From Nannocystis sp. (GTDB lineage: Bacteria > Myxococcota_A > Polyangia > Nannocystales > Nannocystaceae), in assembly GCA_016712315.1 (NCBI GenBank), contig JADJRG010000028.1, positions 293,322-357,321 on the forward strand: DNA of 64,000 bases, written 5' to 3'. Positions 31,808-39,737 of the stretch are shown here, piece after piece (positions within the stretch are counted from its first letter, which is position 1; the number at the start of each line of letters is the position of its first letter). The notes under the pieces are model-generated. The model ran no database searches. It saw only the letters and a list, made by a program, of their open reading frames with translations, and had not been told where the DNA came from. The translations under genes were made by a program, and so were the position numbers.

Positions 31808-33496
31808 CTAGGGCGACTGCGGATCGACGCAGCGGAAGAGGCCGAGGCCATAATGAGCGCCGTAGCCGAGGGCGAGCGGGCCTTGCAGGGGCTCGGCGAA
31901 GCGCAGACGCAGCGCCCACGGGTGGGTGCGGGGCGGCTGGGGGCGGCCGCGGCTGCGCTGGCGGGTGTACTTGAGCGCGCCCGATTGCAGGAGCGCTTCG
32001 CGGTCGAGGACCTGGATCTCGAGGGGGGCGGGCAGGCCGCGAGAGGCGAGCTCGGCGCGGACTTGATCCTCGAGGGTGTGAGGGGGCTTCTCCTTCAGAA
32101 AGCGCGGGGGCAGGAAGGGGGTGAAGCTTTGCCAGTGGGTTCCCGCGCCGAGCAGGTCGACGGCGCCGGGGCGCTGGGCGAAGGCGCGCCTCAGCTCGCT
32201 GCGGCTGCCGAAGGCGACGAGGGTGGTGGTGAGGGTCTCGCGGCGCCGACGATCGAGGTCGATCGGGGCGTTTGGTTCGTTGTGGCGATTATTGGCGTCG
32301 GCGGAGTGGACGAAGGTGAGGCGCTCGATGGCCTGTTGGGCGAGCTCGCTGAGGCCGCCTCGATGATCGGCGCCAGGGGCGTAGATGAGGATGTGATCGA
32401 TGGGTAGATCGGCGCTGCGGTGGCGCTCGCCGGGCGTGACGTTGAGGGCGAGGGGCAGGTAGTGGGCGTGGATGTGGCCGCTCTGTAAGGGGCCGCGGTC
32501 GGCGCCCCCAGCGCTGCCGAGCAGCTCGGGGCAGGCGGTAGCGTGCAGTTTTTTGAGGACAATGGAGGTGAGGGCTCGGTGGAGCTCCTCCATCTGCGGT
32601 AGGGCGCGGGCGTGGCGAGGCAGGACCTCGCGGTTTTTTGCATAAGAATGGAGGGCGATGAGGGCGCACTCGACGGGCGGGCGCTCTTGGTGAGCGAGCG
32701 AGCGCGCGCGGGCAGGTTGGGCCGTGACGAGGCTGTCGCGAGGGCGCTGGTAGAGTACGCGGCGGCTGCCGGGCGGGTGGCTCCAGCCCTGCTGTTGCAG
32801 GTCGTCGGTGCCGCGGAGCAGGGCGTCGAGCAAGGTCTCGGGGAGCAGGCTAGGGGCGGCGGCTTTGGCCTTGCCGCGGCGGGAGCCGGCGACGGCGAGC
32901 CCTTGGTGCTCGGCGAGCTGGTGTGTCCTCCAGGACAGGTAGTCGGCGGGGGTGAGCGGGGCGATCAGGGCGACGGGTTCGTGGCCCTCGAGCAGCTCGG
33001 GGGTGAGGCAGGGGCGGGCGTTGATCTCGGCGCCCTGGAGGGCGCCTGGGGTAGCCGTAGCTTCGACCCAGCTCTCGGCGCGGCCCAGGTAGCCGAGGTG
33101 GCTGGCGAGCGCTTCGAGGAGCTGGTGGGCGGCGTAGGAGAGGGGGGTGTTGTAGGAGATCTTGACGGCGCGGTGCTCACCGACGTGGGCGAAGGCGTCG
33201 AAGATCTTGCTGGTGTTGCCGGGGATCGGCATGTAGTGGCGGGTGTGCGCGACCGTGATCGGATCGTGGGGCAGGGCGTAGTCTGGTAGCACGCTGGCGA
33301 GCGACTCGAAGAGTTCGAGGGCGACGGGGGGGAGCTGGCCTTCAGACCATGCGAGCTTTGAAAAGCCGGTGGCGAGCAGGGCGCGGAGCAGGCGCCAGGG
33401 GCTGGGCGGCCACTCGATCTGGCCCTCGTTGACGTGAGAGCCCCACGGGGTCGCGTGGTAGCGTTTTCCTGGGAAGGTGAGGGTGAGGATCGGCAT
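31808..33496 (-). CDS. csb2: Csb2 (GSU0054 family), Cas5-Cas6 fusion of type I-G
   Basis: A 562-residue protein that starts MPILTLTFPGKRYHATPWG, then HVNEGQIEWPPSPWRLLRAL, the signature of the GSU0054/Csb2 family. The C-terminal half holds GHIHAHYLPLAL, a candidate for the Cas6-type catalytic His region, and ends in GYGAHYGLGLF, the Gly-rich RAMP loop. The protein both processes pre-crRNA and caps the 5' tag in Cascade. It may also supply crRNAs to the Cmr complex here, since no separate cas6 is visible. Five bases separate it from csb1. Confidence 0.92.
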   Translation of the reverse strand: MPILTLTFPGKRYHATPWGSHVNEGQIEWPPSPWRLLRALLATGFSKLAWSEGQLPPVALELFESLASVLPDYALPHDPITVAHTRHYMPIPGNTSKIFDAFAHVGEHRAVKISYNTPLSYAAHQLLEALASHLGYLGRAESWVEATATPGALQGAEINARPCLTPELLEGHEPVALIAPLTPADYLSWRTHQLAEHQGLAVAGSRRGKAKAAAPSLLPETLLDALLRGTDDLQQQGWSHPPGSRRVLYQRPRDSLVTAQPARARSLAHQERPPVECALIALHSYAKNREVLPRHARALPQMEELHRALTSIVLKKLHATACPELLGSAGGADRGPLQSGHIHAHYLPLALNVTPGERHRSADLPIDHILIYAPGADHRGGLSELAQQAIERLTFVHSADANNRHNEPNAPIDLDRRRRETLTTTLVAFGSRSELRRAFAQRPGAVDLLGAGTHWQSFTPFLPPRFLKEKPPHTLEDQVRAELASRGLPAPLEIQVLDREALLQSGALKYTRQRSRGRPQPPRTHPWALRLRFAEPLQGPLALGYGAHYGLGLFRCVDPQSP

Positions 33497-33501
33497 GGTG
33501 G

Positions 33502-34497
33502 TTATTTGCCTTTGCCCTTGCCCTTGGCCTTGTCGGTCTTGTCTGCTTTGCCGATCGCGTCGTTAAAGGCGACGACGGTGGTTCCGGCGAGCTCCGACTT
33601 GTTGGCGGCGATCGCGATGGGCAGGGCGGCGCTGAGCTGGTCTAGGGTGGGTAGCGTGAAGTCGGCGGGGGTGAGCTGGAGCGGGTGATCGGGGTCGAGG
33701 CAGAGGTCGCAGGCGGTGCGCAGGCGGAGGTCGCCGTCGAGCAGGGCGCGGATCTTGTAGAGGGCGACGAGGATCAGCAGATCCGTGGCGGGTTTGCTGA
33801 GGCCGTAGCCGCGGAGCTGGGCGAGGTCGAGGTTAAAATAGGCGCTGATCCGCGCGGCGGTGAACTCTTCGCGGTGGAAGGGCACGTTGCCAAAACCCGC
33901 GCCGGTGTCGCCCGAGGGGTTGACGTGGTCGTTCTTGACGCCGCCCGAGGCGGCGATCCGGACGTCTTCGGCCTCAATAAAGGACGAGAGGGCGCGGGCG
34001 ACGCGCAGGCGGCCGCCTGCGAGCTCCTTTTTGGCGAGGAAGATGCCGTGGATCAGGCTGGCGGTGTCATACAAGAAGAGGGTCTTGGCCAAGAGCGGGC
34101 GATCGATGGGGCCATCGTCCATGACGCCGAGGGCCCCGCGTAGGCGCTCGAAGAAGGCCTTGTCAGTGCCCTCTAGAATGTAAGGGCTGTTGAGGCGGTG
34201 GGCTTCGGTGATCGAGGAGGTGAGGAAGGCGCCGCTGCGCTCGACGCGGACGTAGGCGAGGCCGCGCAGGGCGGGCACGAGTTCGTTTGTGGCGGCGTCC
34301 CAGCAGACGTTCTCGAGGCGGTTGGCCATGCTCTGCGGGCTCTCGACGAGCAGGTAGCGCTGATCTCCGGCGTCGTAGACAGCGGCGCCGAGATCCGGGA
34401 AGCCGGTGGGCTGGAAGCGGCGGCCTTGCACGGGGCGCAGAGGGGCGGTGATCAGGAGCTTGCGCGCGGTGGCGAGTGGGCTGAGGTCGATCGACAT
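33502..34497 (-). CDS. csb1: Csb1 (GSU0053 family), Cas7 backbone of type I-G
   Basis: A 331-residue Cas7 of type I-G. Diagnostic parts are LRPVQGRRFQPTGFPDLGAA, then SPQSMANRLENVCWD near the N-terminus, LTSSITEAHRLNSPYIL in the middle and HREEFTAARISAYFNLDLAQ with ALYKIRALLDGDLRLRTACD later. Cas7 subunits coat the crRNA in Cascade. The C-terminus ends in a Lys/Gly/Asp-rich tail (DKTDKAKGKGKGK). It lies between csx17 (41-base gap) and csb2. Confidence 0.93.
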   Translation of the reverse strand: MSIDLSPLATARKLLITAPLRPVQGRRFQPTGFPDLGAAVYDAGDQRYLLVESPQSMANRLENVCWDAATNELVPALRGLAYVRVERSGAFLTSSITEAHRLNSPYILEGTDKAFFERLRGALGVMDDGPIDRPLLAKTLFLYDTASLIHGIFLAKKELAGGRLRVARALSSFIEAEDVRIAASGGVKNDHVNPSGDTGAGFGNVPFHREEFTAARISAYFNLDLAQLRGYGLSKPATDLLILVALYKIRALLDGDLRLRTACDLCLDPDHPLQLTPADFTLPTLDQLSAALPIAIAANKSELAGTTVVAFNDAIGKADKTDKAKGKGKGK

Positions 34498-34538
34498 GGG
34501 GCTGGTCCTTGTGAGGTTGGCGAGGGGGCGTGGGTGAT

Positions 34539-36881
34539 TCAGGAGGCCGAGCTTGGGCCGGGTTCTTGGGGTTCTTGGGGTTCTTGGGGTTCTTGGAGGT
34601 CGTCGTCGTCGTCGAGATCTTCGGGCTCGGTCGCCTCGGGTTTGGTGAGGCGCAGCGCGAGGGCGTGGAGGTCGTGGTCGCGCATGGGGAAGATGAGGGC
34701 GGCGGTGAGGCGGCGGACGAAGTCGCCGTGCGGGGCTGCGGCGAGGAGCAGGCGGGGGCGTAGGCCGGCGATCTTGAGGCGATCACTGGCGCCGCGGAAG
34801 GCGCCGGAGAGATCTTCGGCGAGCAGGCGCTCGAGCACGGCGGCGTCGAGCTTGACCTCGAGGGCGGGCACGTCGATGGACTCGTGGCGCTTGGTGAGGC
34901 GATCGTAGACGGCGAGGTGGCCTGCGGGTACGTCGGAGAAGGGCACGGCGAGGCGGAGGAGGCCGTAGAGGCCAGGCAAGGCGGGCTCGGCGGTGTCTCG
35001 CCCTCGAGACTCAACGAGCTGGGGCGGATCTTGACGCGCGGCGTCGCGCCACTTGAGGGCCATGAAGGCGCGGGCGAGCTTTAATAAACGATCGTCGTCG
35101 AGCTCGCCGCGGAGGTAGGCGTTGAGATCGTCGGGGTGGGCGTAGGCCCAGGCGGCGGCGGGGGCGAGCCGCAGGGTGTGGCGATCCTTGGGGGCGCGGT
35201 TGCGCTCGAGGGCGCGGCGGCGGAGGACAAGGGGGATCGTCCTCAAAAAAAGATCGGAGCCGCCTGCGACGCGCTCGGGGGGATCCTCGAGGGCGTGGGC
35301 GTTGGTGAGGAAGCGAGGGAAATCATCATGCGACTTGAGATCGATGGGCAGCCAGTAGCGGCGGATCGGGTCGCTGAGGTCGGGGCCGGGGCCGTGCAGG
35401 CTGGCGAGGCTGAGGGCGAGGCGCAGCTCGCGGGCGCTTTGTGGATCGAGGGCGGTGCTGGCGGCGTCGATGAAGTGGAGCGGCAGGCGAGGCAGGGGCT
35501 GTAGGCCGCGATCTTTTGAAAAACGGGGGCTTTGAAGGAGCGCGGCTTCGGCCTCGGCGAGGTTGATTAAGAGGGCTCGCCAGTAGAGGCCGGAGCTGTG
35601 GCGGCAGCAGGCGAGCATGGCCTCTTCACAGGCGCGGGCGAGGCTCTGGAGGCGACGAGGGGCGTTCTTGTCGCGGGCGGCGCGGCGCAGGTTGTCGACC
35701 CATGGGGCGACGACGTCGAGCAGATCTTGGTGGGGACGGGGTTGGACGATCCAGCGGCCGAGCGGCACGGCGAGGTTGGCTTGGCCGTTGCGCTCGATAT
35801 ATGCATAACGCTCAAATGAGTCGATCCCGCGGGCGACGCCGAGGCGGGCGAGGGCGCGGGCGAAGTCGAGCGGGCGGGTGGCTGGGCGGCCGGCGAGCTG
35901 GGCGCGGCCTTCAGAGAAGAGGGCGGCGATCTCAGGATAGGTGGTGGGGGCGGACCACAGAGGCATCCATTGTTCGCCTCGGGCGCTCTCGTCGGCGTCG
36001 GCGGCGCTGCCATACCCGACGGCGGAGGGGCGAAGGGCGAACGGGGCGGAGGCTTGGGGCAAGCCCTGGGCGTCGGCGCGGCGGGCGAGGGCGGCGCGGA
36101 AGAGCAGGGCGCCTTCGAGCATCAAGACGAAGTCCCAGGGGTTGACGGCGAGCTCCTTTGAAGTGAAGCCGGCGCCTTGGTTCGACCCGCCCGCGCCGCC
36201 GGGCAGGAAGAAGCCGACGGCGGCGCTCTCGAGGCCCGAGGTGGGGGTGGCGAAGAGGGCAGAGTCGAGCTGCCGGGAGGCTTGCGCGAGGGCGGGGGCC
36301 TGGGGGGCGCGTAGGTCGAAGAGGCCGGCGAGGCGGCGCATGTAGTTGTTGGTAAAGTCGAGGCGTCCGTCGTTGCCGCCGGTGCCGAGCAAGGCGGGGT
36401 AGGCGGGGTCGCCTTCGGCGTTGAGCACGAGCACGGCGTCGAGCCAGGCGGCGAGGGGGCCGCGCCAGGTGTCGCGGCAACGGCGGATCAGGGCGGCTTT
36501 GGCCTCCTTTTTGGGAGACTCCAGGAGGCCGTCGGTGAGCGCCTTTCCTGCGAGCAGGGCGTCGCGATAGGCGCGAAAACGGGCGGCGTGAGAGCGTGCG
36601 ATCGCGTCGGGGCCGTCGGTGTTGTCTTTGGGAAAAAAGCCGCTGCCGCCGTTCCAGGGGGCGATGAGCGGGGTCGGGGCGTATGTTGTCAAAAAGAAGT
36701 CGAGCAGGGCGGGGCGATCGAGGCGGGTGAGGATGAAGAAGCGCTCGTTTCGCCACCAGCCTCGGACGTGAGGGTCGGCCTGCTCGGCGATCAGGCGGAG
36801 CACGGCGAGGGCCTTTAAATAATGCGCGAGCGGGGCGGGGGTGCAGCCCAAGAGCTCGTGGATCTGGGTGGGAGCGTGCAT
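34539..36881 (-). CDS. csx17: Csx17 (Cas8 of type I-G), large Cascade subunit
   Basis: A 780-residue Csx17. The start at 36881 (MHAPTQIHELLGCTPAPLAH) begins the family homology: L-x-GCxPxPLxxYLKALxVLRL, followed by WWRNERFFILTRLD and FFLTTYAPTPLIAPWNGGSG. It recognises the PAM and recruits Cas3. The coding sequence overlaps the 3' end of cas3 by 67 bases, in a different frame, which couples the two. The C-terminus ends in an acidic Asp/Glu stretch followed by four in-frame 9-base repeats (34561-34596) encoding Gln-Glu-Pro. Confidence 0.92.
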   Translation of the reverse strand: MHAPTQIHELLGCTPAPLAHYLKALAVLRLIAEQADPHVRGWWRNERFFILTRLDRPALLDFFLTTYAPTPLIAPWNGGSGFFPKDNTDGPDAIARSHAARFRAYRDALLAGKALTDGLLESPKKEAKAALIRRCRDTWRGPLAAWLDAVLVLNAEGDPAYPALLGTGGNDGRLDFTNNYMRRLAGLFDLRAPQAPALAQASRQLDSALFATPTSGLESAAVGFFLPGGAGGSNQGAGFTSKELAVNPWDFVLMLEGALLFRAALARRADAQGLPQASAPFALRPSAVGYGSAADADESARGEQWMPLWSAPTTYPEIAALFSEGRAQLAGRPATRPLDFARALARLGVARGIDSFERYAYIERNGQANLAVPLGRWIVQPRPHQDLLDVVAPWVDNLRRAARDKNAPRRLQSLARACEEAMLACCRHSSGLYWRALLINLAEAEAALLQSPRFSKDRGLQPLPRLPLHFIDAASTALDPQSARELRLALSLASLHGPGPDLSDPIRRYWLPIDLKSHDDFPRFLTNAHALEDPPERVAGGSDLFLRTIPLVLRRRALERNRAPKDRHTLRLAPAAAWAYAHPDDLNAYLRGELDDDRLLKLARAFMALKWRDAARQDPPQLVESRGRDTAEPALPGLYGLLRLAVPFSDVPAGHLAVYDRLTKRHESIDVPALEVKLDAAVLERLLAEDLSGAFRGASDRLKIAGLRPRLLLAAAPHGDFVRRLTAALIFPMRDHDLHALALRLTKPEATEPEDLDDDDDLQEPQEPQEPQEPGPSSAS

Positions 36882-39613
36882 GGGGTTGGTGGCCGATCGG
36901 GGGTGAGCGTGGGATCGACGGTGTGGCGGATCGAGGCGCGTACGTCGGCGACGCGGAGCAGGCTCTCGAGCAGCAGTAGGAAGGGGTCGCCGAGGCGGGC
37001 GCGCAGGTTGTGGACTCGTTCGCGCCAGCTCACGCCATAACGCGGGGAGAGGCCGAGGCGGGCGGGATCGAGGTGGAGATGGAGCTCGGGCAGGAGGTGG
37101 GGGGCGCCGGTGGCGTCGCGAAGGGCAGTGGCGGGGAATCGATCGCCTTGGTGGACGCCGCGTAGGGGGAGCTCGCCGTGCGGGCCGCTGGAGGCGGAAT
37201 TTTGGTCGTCCGGGGTGGGCTGCCAGGTGCCGCGGATCTTGCCGTGGTGGGCGCAGACGAGGTAGAGCACGAGATCGAGGTCGGAGGGGGCGAGCTCGCA
37301 AAGCTCGGCGAGCACACCGACGGGGGCGCTGCGGGTCGCGTGTAGATGGCCAAGGTCGACGTCGTTCTTTAAAAAGAGGGCGCCGGACTCGATGAGGGGC
37401 GCGAAGGGGCCGAGCAGGGCGGGGTGATCGGGGGCGCTTTGATAAAGGGCTTCAAAGAGGGCGAGCACGCTGGCGAGCTCGTGGCGAAATCCTCGCCGAG
37501 AATAGGGCGACGGGCGCTTCCAGGCGGCGCCTGGGGCCTTGGCGAGGTCCTGGTGCTCGCTCAGGGCGGGAGCCCGATTCACGATCGCGGCCTGAAAGAC
37601 GGGGTGGGCCTTGCCGAGGTCGTGCAGGCGGGCGGCGAGCTGTAAAAGATCGGGGAAGGGGGTGGGCAGGGCGAGGGCGGCGGCGAGCTGCTCGGCCTCT
37701 TGGGCGGCCTCGTAGCCGTGGAAGGCGATGGTTTTGTAGTGATCTTGCGGGGCGAGTTCGCTGAGATCTTCGTGATCCTGGGCGCTGTCGGCGTGGAGCA
37801 GGCTCTGCTCGAGGGTGGGCCGGGGCGTGGGCGGCGCGGTGGGCACGGGTTGGACGGGGGCGCGGCTCTGGGCGCCGACAAAGCCAGAGTCAGGGGTGTA
37901 GCCGCCAGCGGCGGCGTCGACGAGCATGATGCGGCCAGGGATGAGATCGCGCTCGTTTTTGAGGGGGAGCCACTTGCCTTGCAGGTAGCTCCAGATCCAC
38001 GCGCGCAGGCTCGAAGCGCTGTCTTTTCCGATCAGCCATGCGCCTGCGTCCTTGATCGGGACCGCGCAGAGCGCTGCGCGCGTGGGTTGGAGAGCGGGGG
38101 CGGGCGATTCGTCAGGGCCGAGCTCGACCCACCAGACGTGGAGGTCTCGATCGTCGCCGCTGCGGATAAATCGTGAGACGTCGAGGTCGGCGCCGGTGAG
38201 GTCAGGGCCGGTGTCGAAGAGGTCGTCGAGGTCGCGCCGGGTGAGGGTGTGCAGAGGATCGTAAGGGTAGAGGCGGGCGAGCTGGGCGGGGTCGTGGGCG
38301 GCGAGGTGGTCTTCGAGGGCTTCTAATGAGGTGAGGCCGACGTCCGTGAGGCCCTCGAGCACGCGGCGGGCGGCTTGGAGCTGGCCTTCCTCATAAGGGA
38401 GGGCGGCGCGCTCATTGAGCTGGCGATCGACGACGGTGACGCGGGCGAGGCCGCCATAACGGGCGGCGCGGCCGAATCGCTGGACCAAGGAGGGCCAGGG
38501 GGCGAGCTGGGTGACGAGGGCGGTGGCGCTGATGTCGACGCCGGCCTCGACGACTTGGGTCGCGACGAGGATCCGGTCGACGCCGGGCGTGCAGGCCTCG
38601 CGGTTTAGAAATTGTTCGCGCCAGGTGCGGCGCTCGTGCGGGCGAAAGCGGCTGTGGATGAGGTGTAGCTGGGGAGCGGGGCGGTCGTGCTGCTTCTTGA
38701 GGGCGGCCTGGAGGGCGCTGTGCAGGGCGCGGGCGTCGTCGACGGTGTTGGCGATCGCGAGGGTGATCCGGCCGTAGGCGCCGGCCTCGGCTTGGTGGTG
38801 CTCGTCGAGCACGAGGCGGGCCCAGGCGGCGGCTTCGCGGTCGTTGTCGCGGGGCAGATCGACGAGGCTTAAGGGCTTGCGGGCGGCGAAGAGGGGGCCT
38901 TGGCGATCCGAGGGGGGGATCCGGACGGCGGTTTGCTCAAGGGCGGGTAGATGGGCGGCGAAGTCGACGGTATGCAGCCATTTGGGCTGGAGGGTGGCGC
39001 TCATCCACCAGGAGACGAGGGGACGGGCTGGGGCGATCTCGCGCGGGGGGTGAAACGCCTGGAGCTGGACGGCGGTGCGCAGGCCTACGTCCATGAGTTG
39101 GACCTCATCAAAGACCCACAAGGCGTCCTGGCGGAGCAGGGCGCTCTCCATGGGCCAGCGTGCGCGCGGTGAGGCGTAGCCGCGGCCGAGCGCGCGGCTG
39201 AGGAGCATGTCCTGGGTGCCGATCAGGACGGCCTCTTGTTCAGGATAGAGGTGCCAGTCGCGCGGGGCCGCGCCGCCGAGCAGGAGGTGGACGCCGACCC
39301 GCCCGGGCGTCGGGGCGGTAGAGGGATCCCAGAGGCGATCCATTTTTTGTAAAAAATCGCGGACGACGGCCTCGGTCTGCTCGACCAAAACACGCATGGG
39401 TAGGCATAAAACGAGGCGCCGGGGCCAGGTGGGATCGGCGCGCCCCAGGCGGTGAAAGGCCCAGGCGGCGAGCACTCCGAGGGTCTTGCCCATGCCGGTG
39501 GGTACACGGATGAGGCGGTCGCGGCAGCGCCAGTCCGCGGCGAGCTCGGCCTGCCAGGGATGCGGGGGGTGAGCGGTGCGCTGGTAGTAGAAGGTAGGAT
39601 AGACGACGGGCAT
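36815..39613 (-). CDS. cas3: Cas3 of type I-G, helicase with C-terminal HD nuclease
   Basis: A 932-residue Cas3. Helicase part first: Walker A in VPTGMGKTLG (residues 37-46), motif Ia LCLPMRVLVEQT, Walker B VFDEVQLMD, motif III WMSATLQP, motifs V and VI in VATQVVEAGVDIS and QRFGRAARYGG. The HD nuclease follows: LHDLGKAHPVFQ, then FRHELASVLALFE and LYLVCAHHGKIRG. This helicase-then-HD order is the type I-G arrangement. Cas3 unwinds and shreds DNA after Cascade binding. Its last 22 codons overlap the csx17 start. First gene of the I-G operon; the promoter should lie in 39614-39737. Confidence 0.94.
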   Translation of the reverse strand: MPVVYPTFYYQRTAHPPHPWQAELAADWRCRDRLIRVPTGMGKTLGVLAAWAFHRLGRADPTWPRRLVLCLPMRVLVEQTEAVVRDFLQKMDRLWDPSTAPTPGRVGVHLLLGGAAPRDWHLYPEQEAVLIGTQDMLLSRALGRGYASPRARWPMESALLRQDALWVFDEVQLMDVGLRTAVQLQAFHPPREIAPARPLVSWWMSATLQPKWLHTVDFAAHLPALEQTAVRIPPSDRQGPLFAARKPLSLVDLPRDNDREAAAWARLVLDEHHQAEAGAYGRITLAIANTVDDARALHSALQAALKKQHDRPAPQLHLIHSRFRPHERRTWREQFLNREACTPGVDRILVATQVVEAGVDISATALVTQLAPWPSLVQRFGRAARYGGLARVTVVDRQLNERAALPYEEGQLQAARRVLEGLTDVGLTSLEALEDHLAAHDPAQLARLYPYDPLHTLTRRDLDDLFDTGPDLTGADLDVSRFIRSGDDRDLHVWWVELGPDESPAPALQPTRAALCAVPIKDAGAWLIGKDSASSLRAWIWSYLQGKWLPLKNERDLIPGRIMLVDAAAGGYTPDSGFVGAQSRAPVQPVPTAPPTPRPTLEQSLLHADSAQDHEDLSELAPQDHYKTIAFHGYEAAQEAEQLAAALALPTPFPDLLQLAARLHDLGKAHPVFQAAIVNRAPALSEHQDLAKAPGAAWKRPSPYSRRGFRHELASVLALFEALYQSAPDHPALLGPFAPLIESGALFLKNDVDLGHLHATRSAPVGVLAELCELAPSDLDLVLYLVCAHHGKIRGTWQPTPDDQNSASSGPHGELPLRGVHQGDRFPATALRDATGAPHLLPELHLHLDPARLGLSPRYGVSWRERVHNLRARLGDPFLLLLESLLRVADVRASIRHTVDPTLTPDRPPTPCTLPPRSTSSWAAPPPRSRII

Positions 39614-39737
39614 CGGCGGAGGCCTGCGCCCGAGGGCGCTATAGCGGCTCTACCATAAGGTCGCGCGAGCTTGCGCTTCGATCCCTGGATCTTCTCGGAA
39701 AAATTCCTCAGCAGCTCCGCCGTTCAGGATCCGACGA
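39614..39737. promoter_or_regulatory. Upstream region of the type I-G operon
   Basis: A 124-base spacer between the cas3 start and the end of the kinase/TPR pseudogene. It must carry the cas3 promoter. A short A/T-rich part (GGAAAAATTCCT near 39700) contains a small palindrome that could be an operator. No defined promoter boxes can be named. Confidence 0.35.

Noticed and set aside
34561..34596. 9-bp direct repeats as a regulatory element
   Set aside because: They are in frame at the end of csx17 and encode Gln-Glu-Pro; coding slippage is the simpler reading.
6775..39613. A caspase-like (C14) protease gene to match the Haliangium cascade
   Set aside because: I looked for a His-Gly and Cys-Ser/Ala caspase pair in other genes of the region and found none outside the CHAT domain.
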